A stretch of DNA of 64,000 bases from assembly GCA_964508915.1 (NCBI GenBank), contig CAZDVK010000004.1, forward strand, positions 54,788 to 118,787. The letters are read 5' to 3'. The DNA is from CAZDVK01 sp964508915 (GTDB lineage: Bacteria; Pseudomonadota; Alphaproteobacteria; Paracaedibacterales; CAIULA01). Both the position numbers and the translations under genes were made by a program. The notes below the pieces were generated by a model, which saw only the letters and a list, made by a program, of their open reading frames with translations, ran no database searches and had not been told where the DNA came from. Of the stretch, positions 43,007-51,707 are shown piece by piece (the stretch's first letter is position 1; each line of letters opens with the position of its first letter).

Positions 43007-43999
43007 ATGCTAGAAAAATACCCAGAGCTTCAAGCTCTCTCTGGAAAAACAGCCCTAGTAACAGGGGGTACAGGGATGATTGGCCGAGAAGTTGTTAAAA
43101 TACTTTGCCAGTTAGGAGCAAGTGTTCGAGTTGCATCGTTAGATGAAATCAAATTAAGCGACCCTGTTGAGCAAATTTACGGTGACCTGTGTGACTTTAA
43201 TTTTTGCAAAAAAATCACACAAGATATTGATTATGTTTTTCATATTGCTGGCATTAAAGGGTCCATCGTTGTTACAAAAGAAAAACCTGCAAGTTTTTTT
43301 GTTCCCCTTTTGATGATGAATACAAATATTTTGGAAGCATCACGTTTGGCGAATGTTCAAAACCTTGTTTACACAAGCTCTATTGGTGTTTATCCAAGCG
43401 CTGAAGTATTTGTAGAAGCTGATTATAGTTTGGAAAAACCCCCTATGGATTTGTTTCCTGGTTGGGCAAAGCGTATTGCTGAAATGCAAATCGAAGCCTA
43501 CATGATCCAATATGGGTTAAAAAATTTTTCTATTGTACGTCCTTCCAACGTTTATGGCCCAGGCGATAATTTTGACCCAGAAAATGCTATGGTCATTCCA
43601 TCACTTATGGCCAGAGTTTACAAAGGTGAAAACCCTGTTGTTATTTGGGGTGATGGTTCTGCAATCCGTGACTTTGTTTTCAGCCGAGATGTAGCTTTAG
43701 GGGCTATCTTAGCATGTTTAAAGGGAACAGCTGGAAAAGCTGTTAACTTAGGTGGAACCAAAGGCTACACCATTAAAGAAATGGTAGAAGCTCTAAACAA
43801 AGTTGTTCCTTTTAATTATGAATTTGACACTTCAAAACCCAAGGGTTTTCCAAAACGGATCATGGATAACACACTTTCTAAAGAAATTATTGGTTATGTT
43901 CCATCCATAGACTTGGAAAAAGGTCTTCGTGAAACATGGGAGTGGTTCATAGCCCATGCCGACGAATACAAAAAAAGGTTAAATTATTTTACAAAATAA
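43007..43999 (+). CDS. extended SDR, GDP-4-keto-sugar epimerase/reductase-like, atypical active site
   Basis: A 330-residue NAD(P)-binding epimerase/dehydratase-like protein: TGGTGMIGREVV at the N-terminus, VYTSSIGVYP (the Ser-Ser region), then FPGWAKRIAEMQ where the Tyr of YxxxK is expected, and VRPSNVYGPGDNFDPE. The usual motif in this subfamily reads YGWAK; here the Tyr position is Pro, so the catalytic Tyr appears absent or displaced. It resembles GDP-fucose-synthase-type reductases. A good Shine-Dalgarno (AAGGAGATAA) precedes the ATG. It is one of two such SDRs in the operon, flanking the RmlC-like gene. Confidence 0.75.
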   Translation: MLEKYPELQALSGKTALVTGGTGMIGREVVKILCQLGASVRVASLDEIKLSDPVEQIYGDLCDFNFCKKITQDIDYVFHIAGIKGSIVVTKEKPASFFVPLLMMNTNILEASRLANVQNLVYTSSIGVYPSAEVFVEADYSLEKPPMDLFPGWAKRIAEMQIEAYMIQYGLKNFSIVRPSNVYGPGDNFDPENAMVIPSLMARVYKGENPVVIWGDGSAIRDFVFSRDVALGAILACLKGTAGKAVNLGGTKGYTIKEMVEALNKVVPFNYEFDTSKPKGFPKRIMDNTLSKEIIGYVPSIDLEKGLRETWEWFIAHADEYKKRLNYFTK

Positions 44000-44012
44000 A
44001 GAGATAAGTACG

Positions 44013-44528
44013 ATGCAACTAGATGTCATATCAAGTGATTTAGAAGGCGTTAAAATTATAAAACCTTCAACATATTTTGAGGATTATCGGGGTCAATATA
44101 TTGAAACCTATAATAAAGAGCTTTTTCATAAAGCGGGTATTGATCTTGAGTTTGTGCAAGATTCTTTTTCCATTTCATCACGACATGTATTAAGGGGCCT
44201 GCACGGTGATACAAAAACATGGAAATTGGTTAGCTGCTTACAAGGAAAATTTTATTTGGTCGTTGTAAATAACAACCCCGCATCCCCCCAGTACAAACAA
44301 TGGAGAAGCTTTACTATTTCTGATGTGAATCGCCTACATGTTCTAATTCCACCTATGTTTGGAAATGGTCATTTGGTTTTAAGTGAACAAGCTATTTTCC
44401 ACTACAAGCAGACTAGTTATTATGACCGCGCCTCCCAATTTACCTTGTTATGGGATGCTCCTGACCTTAATATTTGGTGGCCGACGGAACCCTTAATAAT
44501 AACCCCCAGAGACCAAGGACTTGAGTAA
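44013..44528 (+). CDS. RmlC-like NDP-4-keto-sugar 3,5-epimerase
   Basis: A 171-residue cupin related to dTDP-4-dehydrorhamnose 3,5-epimerase. The catalytic His is in VLRGLHGDTKTWK (normally RGLHxQ), the core follows as LVVVNNNPASPQY and PPMFGNGHLVLSE, and the catalytic Tyr region is HYKQTSYYDR. The epimerase in the C. jejuni GDP-6-deoxy-heptose pathway (MlghB/DdahB) is of this type, so the natural substrate is probably a GDP-4-keto-6-deoxy-heptose. It sits between the two SDR genes with short gaps. Confidence 0.82.
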   Translation: MQLDVISSDLEGVKIIKPSTYFEDYRGQYIETYNKELFHKAGIDLEFVQDSFSISSRHVLRGLHGDTKTWKLVSCLQGKFYLVVVNNNPASPQYKQWRSFTISDVNRLHVLIPPMFGNGHLVLSEQAIFHYKQTSYYDRASQFTLLWDAPDLNIWWPTEPLIITPRDQGLE

Positions 44529-44531
44529 GTT

Positions 44532-45512
44532 ATGACAGAGCTAAAAAATAGTACATGTTTTGTTGCAGGAGGAATGGGATTTTTAGGATCCTCCATTACC
44601 CACAAACTTCTTGAAAAAGGGGCACGCGTAATTGCTAGCTACCACGTAACGAAGCCGGCTTATTTTCATAAAAATCTAACCTGGGCAGAAGCAGATTTAA
44701 CGCAGCAGAGTAGTTGTTTATCAGCGACAAAAGATGTTGATTACGTGTTCATGTGCGCAGCTAATACAGCGGGTGCTGCTGTTATTGTGAACTCCCCTTT
44801 GTGTCAGGTAACGCCGAATGTAGTGATGAACACTTACATGTTAGAAGCTGCTTACGCAAATAAAGTGAAAAAATTTGTGTTTATCAGCAGCGGTGCTGCT
44901 TATCCTGATTTGGGAACAAAGCGTTTAAGTGAAGAAGACATGTTTTTAAGTGATCCCCCACCCGTTTATTATGCTGTTGGGTGGATGAAACGCTATATGG
45001 AAATCCTTTGCAAAACCTATGCTGAAAAAATTTCAACCCCGATGCACACTCTTGTGATTCGACCATCAAATGTGTATGGCCCTGGTGATAAATTTGACCA
45101 AAAAAAATCACACGTAACAGCTGCCTTAATTCGTAAAGTGATCGAACGTCTGAATCCATTTCCTGTTTGGGGAACAGGCGATGATGTGCGCGATCTTATT
45201 TATATTGATGACTTTTTAGAAGGTGTACTTGCCGCGTTTTCCTGTACAGACCCATTTCTAGCTATTAACATAGCCTCTGGTAAGGGTTACTCCATTAAAG
45301 ACATTCTGAACACGGCGTTAAAAGTAGATGGATACAGTGATGCAGACGTCCAATATGACCCAACAAAACCACAGACCATTGGTTACCGAATTATTGACCC
45401 AACCTTAGCGAAAGATAAACTTGGATTTGAAACCAGGACATCGCTCGAAGAAGGTATCCGTCAAACAATGGCCTGGTACCGTGGTAAGTTCCTTCAAGAA
45501 ACTGCTTCATGA
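44532..45512 (+). CDS. extended SDR, second GDP-4-keto-sugar reductase/epimerase-like, atypical active site
   Basis: A 326-residue extended SDR, paralogous to the 43007 gene. The nucleotide motif is GGMGFLGSS; the Ser region FISSGAAYPD; the helix with the general base reads YYAVGWMKRYMEIL, where spacing puts Val, not Tyr, at the YxxxK position, with two Tyr five and six residues before the Lys. VRPSNVYGPGDKFDQ follows. It probably reduces or epimerises the 4-keto intermediate. It starts 3 nt after the RmlC-like stop and overlaps the next gene by 4 nt. Confidence 0.75.
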   Translation: MTELKNSTCFVAGGMGFLGSSITHKLLEKGARVIASYHVTKPAYFHKNLTWAEADLTQQSSCLSATKDVDYVFMCAANTAGAAVIVNSPLCQVTPNVVMNTYMLEAAYANKVKKFVFISSGAAYPDLGTKRLSEEDMFLSDPPPVYYAVGWMKRYMEILCKTYAEKISTPMHTLVIRPSNVYGPGDKFDQKKSHVTAALIRKVIERLNPFPVWGTGDDVRDLIYIDDFLEGVLAAFSCTDPFLAINIASGKGYSIKDILNTALKVDGYSDADVQYDPTKPQTIGYRIIDPTLAKDKLGFETRTSLEEGIRQTMAWYRGKFLQETAS

Positions 45513-46207
45513 TTGAAACTGTTATTCTAGCGGGCGGGTTAGGAAAAAGGTTGAGAGATGCCGTTCCCAACCTTCCCAAACCGTTAGCCCCTGTTTTGTC
45601 AGCGCCCTTTATTACATTGCTTTTCAAACAACTTATCAATGCTGAGATTGATAAAGCCACCTTGGCTATTGGCTATATGCACGAAAAGGTCATTGATACC
45701 TTTGGAAACCGTTTCCAAGATCTTTCTTTAGAATATGTGGTCGAAGATGACCTGCTTGGGACGGGTGGTGCCATCGTGAATGCGCTTAAAGGAAAAAATT
45801 ACGATAACGCCCTTATTTTTAATGGGGATTCTTTTTGTAATATTTCTTTGAATGATTTTAAACAATGGCATTTGACCAATCACCACCCAGCATCCCTTGT
45901 CCTAAACTATCAAGAAAACAGAGAACGATATGGCGGTGTTAGCTATGATACCACAACGGGTAAAATTATGTCTTTTGTTGAAAAGAAAGAAGGTTTGCCA
46001 GCTGGCTATATTAATGCAGGTGTTTACCTTTTTTCAGAAGGATTTGTGAACTCATTTCCTCAGAGATTTCCCCTTTCACTTGAAACAGAAATCTTACCTA
46101 ATCAATTAGAAAACTTATACGGTTGGCCAACAACCGGTGAATTTATTGATATTGGAACACCGGATAGTTACAGTCGGGCACAAATCTATTTGGAAAGATT
46201 TTTATAA
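45509..46207 (+). CDS. sugar-1-phosphate nucleotidylyltransferase, HddC-like
   Basis: A 232-residue nucleotidyltransferase: LAGGLGKRLRDAVPNLPKPLAPV (the GG(L/x)GxRL signature and Lys), EDDLLGTGGAIVNAL, FNGDSFCN with the metal-binding Asp, and FIDIGTPDSY near the C-terminus. Length and motifs fit HddC, the D-glycero-alpha-D-manno-heptose-1-phosphate guanylyltransferase, and the HddA-like kinase in the same operon supports this. GDP is therefore the likely activating nucleotide. It is the last gene of the operon; the convergent glycosyltransferase ends 9 nt away. Confidence 0.8.
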   Translation: MIETVILAGGLGKRLRDAVPNLPKPLAPVLSAPFITLLFKQLINAEIDKATLAIGYMHEKVIDTFGNRFQDLSLEYVVEDDLLGTGGAIVNALKGKNYDNALIFNGDSFCNISLNDFKQWHLTNHHPASLVLNYQENRERYGGVSYDTTTGKIMSFVEKKEGLPAGYINAGVYLFSEGFVNSFPQRFPLSLETEILPNQLENLYGWPTTGEFIDIGTPDSYSRAQIYLERFL

Positions 46208-46216
46208 GCAGGTTAA

Positions 46217-48094
46217 TTACATTTTTTCAAGTTTGTTCAGTATTATTTTAGCAAGAATCGGGCTTTTAATAATAACTTTCTTAAAAATGCGCAAAATTCT
46301 TGCAATTCTACTTTTTAATAATCTGATCCTACCAATATTACCAGCTGAGATTTGCGGTGGCTCGTCAATTTTAACATCTGTAGCCCAAAAGGTACCATCC
46401 ATTTTCCGTGTGCCCAAAAAACGCGTTTTAAGTTTCAACATATCAAATCGCCTCTCAGGATGTGTGGCAAAATTTGAATTATCATCATGTTTGTGTACAA
46501 GTGCTGTTAGCCAAAAGGAAGGAACCGGTAAGTTTTTCACAAATAACGATTGCCACAAGTAACTGTCTTCACCAGTATGCATTTTAGGATCTTGAAGCAT
46601 ATCAACATCCAACAAGGATGTTTTGATCAGAACAGATGCGGGAGATAATCCCCAAATTTCCTCTTCTATAGACTTTTGAAGTGATGACACCCTATTCTTA
46701 TCGAACTTGCGATTTTCCTGGATATCCCAGTAATCAAATTTCTTATTTTCATGTTCTGACAGCCATAAAGAATAAGCCCATTTTGATGCCCCCCCTTGTT
46801 GGGCATGTTTTTGTAAAGTTAAGAACAAATTTGATATATGGTTTGGAAAATATTCGTCATCATCATCTAAAATGGAAAAATATGATATATTTTGATTATA
46901 CACGTGATTCAGGCCTGCCCATAGGGTCGTGCTTCGAATACCGTCTAAGCATTCAACAATATCTATTTTAGAAAAAAACGTTTTATATTCATTTAGCAGT
47001 TCTTCCAAATAATCAGGTTTTCGATAAAGAACAAGAACAGGCCGAATATTTTTATAAACTTGGTTTTTTAAACTGTTAAAAGCACGCCGAACCATTTCAA
47101 TGGGTCTACCTCCCATACGCACAATAACCGCTATCTCAGGTTGCCTTTCTTTTGGAATAGGCAAAGAAAACCCTCCATATTTCATACTTTCTTTATGATA
47201 TTGAATAAATTCTTCTAGCATTCGTTCTGATGTAAATTTTTCTCTAACAACCTGGGTTGCCCTTTCAGCTTTCTGTGCAGCTTCTTCAGGGTGAGTTCGA
47301 ACCCAATTCATATGGGCCAAAACATCTTTATAAAGCTGTTCATCTGGACGGGTATGGTCAATATACAGAACTGAATCTCCAAAATGCTCCTCAATAAATG
47401 GCATTCTTTGCACAATAGCAACAGCACCAGAGGCGGTTATCTCAAATATTCTGTTGCTAGCAATGTTATAATCTACAAAGGCTTTGCCTTGCAAACTTAG
47501 GCCAACACCTGCTGTTCGATAAGCATTTAATAGTGATTTACCATCATAGGGTAGATCACCCCGGTAGTTAACAGCGACATTTTTCCACTGTTTTGCCATC
47601 CCATAAACCTTAAACCATTCGTGTTTTGAAAGAAGTTCTAAAAGTTTTAAATTCCGTTTATCCCAGTTATGGCCGCAATAAATCAATTCTGCTTGGGCAA
47701 GGTTTGTCGGTGGATAGTCAAAATCAGGCACGTGATGGCCTGAAATGTAGGGTGCTGGGTATAATTTGTTCATTCTAAAACACATATCAGCCGTAAATTG
47801 TTCTACTTTTCCACCTGGAATGGCTACGTACCCGTCAAACGTAATCAAAATAGGCAGAAAACAGTTCGGTGCATCATCTAATGGAGATGCTATAGCGGCG
47901 TAGGTAGGAAAACGTGTCAATTTTGGAAAAAGATAATTAAAATTAATGACAAAATCAGGCTGAAAAGCCTCCAGCTCTTGAATATTAAAGAATTCCCGAA
48001 CTTCTATTCCTTTACTTTTACCTGCAGCGACAAAACTATTTGTTGTGGCACTTTCTCCTGATGCAAAAAAACAGTTATGCACGGCTATTTTCAA
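46217..48094 (-). CDS. two-module glycosyltransferase (GT-B-like plus GT2)
   Basis: A 625-residue protein with two transferase modules. The N-terminal half (about residues 1-310) is a GT-B-type fold: YCGHNWDKRNLKLLELL, SLLNAYRTAGVGLSLQGKAF, NRIFEITASGAVAIVQRMPFIEEHF and a CgeB/group-1-like ending. The C-terminal half (about 325-560) is a GT2-type module beginning AVIVRMGGRPIEMVRRAFNSLKNQ with a DxD-like ILDDDDEYFPNH at about residue 410. The tail is basic and amphipathic, suggesting membrane association. Start is TTG at 48094 with AAAGGG upstream. It may build a surface glycan carrying the sugar made by the neighbouring operon. Confidence 0.75.
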   Translation of the reverse strand: MKIAVHNCFFASGESATTNSFVAAGKSKGIEVREFFNIQELEAFQPDFVINFNYLFPKLTRFPTYAAIASPLDDAPNCFLPILITFDGYVAIPGGKVEQFTADMCFRMNKLYPAPYISGHHVPDFDYPPTNLAQAELIYCGHNWDKRNLKLLELLSKHEWFKVYGMAKQWKNVAVNYRGDLPYDGKSLLNAYRTAGVGLSLQGKAFVDYNIASNRIFEITASGAVAIVQRMPFIEEHFGDSVLYIDHTRPDEQLYKDVLAHMNWVRTHPEEAAQKAERATQVVREKFTSERMLEEFIQYHKESMKYGGFSLPIPKERQPEIAVIVRMGGRPIEMVRRAFNSLKNQVYKNIRPVLVLYRKPDYLEELLNEYKTFFSKIDIVECLDGIRSTTLWAGLNHVYNQNISYFSILDDDDEYFPNHISNLFLTLQKHAQQGGASKWAYSLWLSEHENKKFDYWDIQENRKFDKNRVSSLQKSIEEEIWGLSPASVLIKTSLLDVDMLQDPKMHTGEDSYLWQSLFVKNLPVPSFWLTALVHKHDDNSNFATHPERRFDMLKLKTRFLGTRKMDGTFWATDVKIDEPPQISAGNIGRIRLLKSRIARILRIFKKVIIKSPILAKIILNKLEKM

Positions 48095-48253
48095 GAACTA
48101 ACCCTTTCATTAAATATTTAATCCACGAAACACGATAGGTGGCTATCAAAAAAAAATCAAGATTGCACTTATTCAATTTAAGATGCTAAGTATTGTAGCA
48201 GCAGTTAAGAACTTTGATACGTACTTTAAAAACACTTGAGAGAGGTTAGAACA

Positions 48254-48979
48254 ATGGGTTTATTAAATGAGCAGATAGAGGAATCCTGCTCCTTCAGCAC
48301 GTCCTTCAAGGAACAAGGCTTTTGGATAGAGCGTCAGCTTTTCACCGAAGAAGAATGTGATTTCATCAAAGAGTTGGCCTATAGTTTACCTGAGAGTGCG
48401 CTTGAAGGTTTAAAACCTCTTATGAATCCTCACCGATTAAATCCAGATTTTTTAATCCCAATGAAGCAAAAAAAACTGCTTGCTTTTATTGAAGCCTTTA
48501 TAGGGAAGCCAGTTAGAGGTATTCAATCCCAATTCTTCTTCTGCCAACCAGGCACCGTTGGATTTGCAAATCATCAGGATAACTTTTTTGTGCAAGCCCC
48601 GAAAGACGCATTTGTCTCATCGTGGTTAGCACTTGAAGATGTAGATGAAACAAATGGCTGTCTGCAGGTGTATCCAGGTTCACATCTTGAGGATATTTTA
48701 TCTGTACAAGAAACCCAAAATAAATCTACCTACGGTCAAAACCCCAATGCCGTAGCTCGTGAATGCGTTTTTGATAAAGAGAAATATACAATGATGGATG
48801 TAAAGCTAAAAAAAGGTGATGTAGTCTTTATTCATGGGTATGTCGTACACGGTTCTCGTGACAACACGTCCACTAATCGTCACCGTCATTCTTTTTTAAT
48901 GAACTATATTCGCGGAGGTGAGCCTTATCGAAAAGGTTTTGATTCTGGTAGGGAAGATTTTTCAGTAACTGATGAGTAA
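48254..48979 (+). CDS. phytanoyl-CoA dioxygenase (PhyH) family protein
   Basis: A 241-residue Fe(II)/2-oxoglutarate-dependent oxygenase of the PhyH family. The iron facial triad is visible: HQD in FANHQDNFFVQAP (near residue 96) and the distal His in GYVVHGSRD; the 2-oxoglutarate-binding Arg lies in NRHRHSFLMNY. LALEDVDETNGCLQVYPGSH is the usual PhyH core. The ATG at 48254 follows GAGAGG; an upstream TTG at 48236 is unlikely. Together with the following methyltransferase and SDR it may hydroxylate or otherwise tailor a sugar or lipid. The substrate cannot be inferred. Confidence 0.82.
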   Translation: MGLLNEQIEESCSFSTSFKEQGFWIERQLFTEEECDFIKELAYSLPESALEGLKPLMNPHRLNPDFLIPMKQKKLLAFIEAFIGKPVRGIQSQFFFCQPGTVGFANHQDNFFVQAPKDAFVSSWLALEDVDETNGCLQVYPGSHLEDILSVQETQNKSTYGQNPNAVARECVFDKEKYTMMDVKLKKGDVVFIHGYVVHGSRDNTSTNRHRHSFLMNYIRGGEPYRKGFDSGREDFSVTDE

Positions 48980-48985
48980 GAATAG

Positions 48986-49906
48986 ATGAAGAATTTAACA
49001 TTGAGTGAGTTCAGCGTAGCCTTTGGAACACCTATTACAGATAAAAACTTAGAAAATTTAAATGAGAAAATTGAAAAATTTGATTTTAGATACTCAAGAC
49101 TCCCCCAGCAAGATAGGGACTCCCTTATTCTTTCTATCCTAAAAAAAATTGATGAGTTTTCTAAAGTTGGTGCCCATAGAAATGAAATTTGGAACAACGC
49201 TTGGCAAAAAATTGCCGATTCTTACGGTAACAGCCAGCAACTCACAGACCTATTTCCATCATTCATAAGCGCAACTAATATTATTAGACTTAATGGTGAT
49301 TATGCTACTCCAGAATCCACAACTTTTGAAAAAGACTGGTTTTGCGTATTTAGAGAATGGTTATTCAAAACTTATCTAGAACCTCATGAATCTGTCTACG
49401 AATTTGGATGTGGGAGCGGTTACAATTTGGTGGCGCTATCAGAAATTTATCCCTCCAAAAAAATGTATGGTCTGGATTGGTCTAAATCAGCCGTCGATCT
49501 GATAGAAAAATTTAGCAGTACTCATAACCTCAATATTACAGGGAAAGTTTTTGATTTTTTTGCGCCGGATCAATCATTTCATCTTGATAAAGATTCAGCA
49601 GTTATGACTTTTTGCGCCCTTGAGCAAACAGGTGATAAGTGGCAGGATTTTGTTCTATGGCTTATTAAGCAAAAACCGAAAATTGTTATAAATATGGAGC
49701 CTATTGTTGATTTTTACGATACAAACTCCCTTTTTGACTATTTGGCGATTTCTTATCACCAACATCGTGGCTATCTTTCCAGTTACTTTCCTTTCCTGCA
49801 GCAGTTGGAAAAAGAGGGAAAAATAAAGATAGAAAAGCATAAACGTTTAGGAGTTGGAAGCTTATACCATGAAGGGTATAACTTAATTGTTTGGAAACCT
49901 CTTTAA
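48986..49906 (+). CDS. SAM-dependent methyltransferase
   Basis: A 306-residue class I methyltransferase. The SAM-binding motif VYEFGCGSGYNLVALSE (near residue 138) is followed by MYGLDWSKSAVDLIEKF and MTFCALEQTGDKW. The first 120 residues are a helical N-terminal domain without a familiar motif. No N- or C-terminal membrane segment. It starts 6 nt after the PhyH gene stop, so the two are cotranscribed. It may O-methylate the heptose or the glycan. Confidence 0.8.
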   Translation: MKNLTLSEFSVAFGTPITDKNLENLNEKIEKFDFRYSRLPQQDRDSLILSILKKIDEFSKVGAHRNEIWNNAWQKIADSYGNSQQLTDLFPSFISATNIIRLNGDYATPESTTFEKDWFCVFREWLFKTYLEPHESVYEFGCGSGYNLVALSEIYPSKKMYGLDWSKSAVDLIEKFSSTHNLNITGKVFDFFAPDQSFHLDKDSAVMTFCALEQTGDKWQDFVLWLIKQKPKIVINMEPIVDFYDTNSLFDYLAISYHQHRGYLSSYFPFLQQLEKEGKIKIEKHKRLGVGSLYHEGYNLIVWKPL

Positions 49907-49921
49907 GTTAAAACACTACTA

Positions 49922-50659
49922 ATGAATCAAAATAAATCTATCCTTATCACCGGCTCTGCTCAGGGAATTGGCGCAGCTACTGCTTTGGCTGCAGCAAAAA
50001 GAGGTATTCATGTTTGCATCCATTATAACTGCTCAAAAAATTTAGCTGAAAACCTAGCTCTTGAGGTTGAAAAATTGGGTGTTGATGCTCTTGTTTGTCA
50101 GGCCGATCTTTCTAAGAAATCTGACCTAGAAAATCTTTTTAAGCTTATAGATCAAAATCTGCCTCCCTTAGGTTATTTCGTTAACAATGCAGCAGCAACA
50201 GGTCCACGAAAAAGTTTTGAAGATTTAGAAGCAAAAGAAATAGAAGACGTCTTTGCCACAAATTTTTTTGGCGCCACTTATTGCCTGCAACAAGCTATTA
50301 AACGTATGAAAGCAGGAAAACAAGGGAGCATCGTCAATATATCTTCCCAAGTCGCCACCTTTGGTGGTAATCAACTTTCCGCCTACGCAGCCTCTAAAGG
50401 GGCCATGAATTCACTAACTGTGGCCTTAGCAAAAGAACTTGGGAAATTTAATATTCGCATTAACGCTGTCAGCCCAGGTGTTATTCAGACAACCCAACAT
50501 GCTGATAAATCGACTGAATGGATCGATCAAATCCAAAAACAAATCCCCTTGGGAAGACTCGGAAAACCCGAAGAAATAGCTAACGTAATTTTGTGGTTAT
50601 TGTCCGAAGAAGCATCATTTATGAATGGTGCAATTGTCCCCGTTACAGGTGGCCGTTAG
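49922..50659 (+). CDS. short-chain dehydrogenase/reductase (FabG-like)
   Basis: A 245-residue classical SDR: TGSAQGIGAATALA (Rossmann), NNAAATG, the catalytic Ser in VNISSQVATFGG and YAASKGAMNSL (Tyr and Lys intact), then VSPGVIQT. The FabG-like family reduces or oxidises many carbonyls, so function here is open. It is the third gene of the PhyH-methyltransferase-SDR unit. The convergent E1 beta gene ends 8 nt away. Confidence 0.82.
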   Translation: MNQNKSILITGSAQGIGAATALAAAKRGIHVCIHYNCSKNLAENLALEVEKLGVDALVCQADLSKKSDLENLFKLIDQNLPPLGYFVNNAAATGPRKSFEDLEAKEIEDVFATNFFGATYCLQQAIKRMKAGKQGSIVNISSQVATFGGNQLSAYAASKGAMNSLTVALAKELGKFNIRINAVSPGVIQTTQHADKSTEWIDQIQKQIPLGRLGKPEEIANVILWLLSEEASFMNGAIVPVTGGR

Positions 50660-50666
50660 ACCCACC

Positions 50667-51707
50667 TTAAAACGGCCCTCTAAATTTAACTTCATGACTG
50701 TAAAAATTTTCTCCACTTAAATCCATAGGTGGCAAGCCCAACATTTTTTCAACAGATCGTACTAATGTTCCTGCATTGGGGTAAAATTCATTTTCTAGGT
50801 GGCGCACTGTTGGACAAGGGGTATGGGCAAATCCAACCCGCTGAACAGGCTTTTTTAAATTGCCAAAGCATTTTTCAGAAACCATAGCAGCAACTTCAGC
50901 GCTGTAACCGCTTGCAACCCAATCATAATCTGCAACTAAGCAGTGACCTGTTTTATTGACAGAATCTATAATAATTTTCTCATCCAATGGAAATAAGGTT
51001 CTTGGATCAATAATTTCTACATCCACCCCTTGCCTAGCTAAAATAGCAGCGGCTTGAAGAGCCTCCACATTCATCCATGATGTCGCCACAATCGTTACAT
51101 CTTTTCCAGGTCGCAAAACCTTGCCTTCCCCTATAGCAATTGTATAAGGTGTTTCGGGCACTTCTTCTTCGGCCCAATACAGCCAGCGATGTTCTAAAAA
51201 CACAACAGGATTGTCGTCCTGAATAGCTGCTGCCAATAAACCTTTTGCATCGTAAGCTGTCGTAGGGGCAATCACTTTTAAACCAGGAATATGGGTAAAA
51301 TAAGAAAATAAAGATTTACTATGTTGGTAGCCCTGTCCCCAGCCGCGTCCAATAACGGCACGAATCACGATAGGTGCCTTTACCTTCCCCGCGCCACCGT
51401 ACACTTGTGTTGAAATCATGTTGACCAATTGGTTCATAGCAAGTAACAGAAAGTCTACCCGAATATGTACGTGGATAGGTCTCATTCCCTTAATAGCCGC
51501 CCCAAGAGCAAAACCAGTCATAGATTCTTCAGCAATAGGGGTGTCAAAACAGCGTGTGGGACCATACTTTTCCAACAGACCAGCTGTCGTCCCAAAAATC
51601 TTTTTATGATCAGGCACACCAATACCATAAACGAATACAGATTCATCCCGCTCCATTTCCTGATCAACTGCTTCTCGAAGAGCTTCGCAATAGTTAATTT
51701 TTCTCAT
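50667..51707 (-). CDS. 2-oxoacid dehydrogenase E1-type beta subunit
   Basis: The beta subunit of a two-chain thiamine-diphosphate E1-like enzyme (346 residues). Segments: EAVDQEMERDESVFVYGIGV, FDTPIAEESMTGFALGAAIKGMRPI, HSKSLFSYFTHIPGLKVIAPTTAYDAKGLL and the C-terminal DVTIVATSWMNVEALQAA and DPRTLFPLD. ATG at 51707 (AGGTG just upstream) is preferred over a GTG at 51716; it overlaps the alpha-subunit end by 14 nt. No E2 or E3 lies nearby and the pair sits in a surface-sugar locus, so it may not be pyruvate dehydrogenase. Confidence 0.85.
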   Translation of the reverse strand: MRKINYCEALREAVDQEMERDESVFVYGIGVPDHKKIFGTTAGLLEKYGPTRCFDTPIAEESMTGFALGAAIKGMRPIHVHIRVDFLLLAMNQLVNMISTQVYGGAGKVKAPIVIRAVIGRGWGQGYQHSKSLFSYFTHIPGLKVIAPTTAYDAKGLLAAAIQDDNPVVFLEHRWLYWAEEEVPETPYTIAIGEGKVLRPGKDVTIVATSWMNVEALQAAAILARQGVDVEIIDPRTLFPLDEKIIIDSVNKTGHCLVADYDWVASGYSAEVAAMVSEKCFGNLKKPVQRVGFAHTPCPTVRHLENEFYPNAGTLVRSVEKMLGLPPMDLSGENFYSHEVKFRGPF

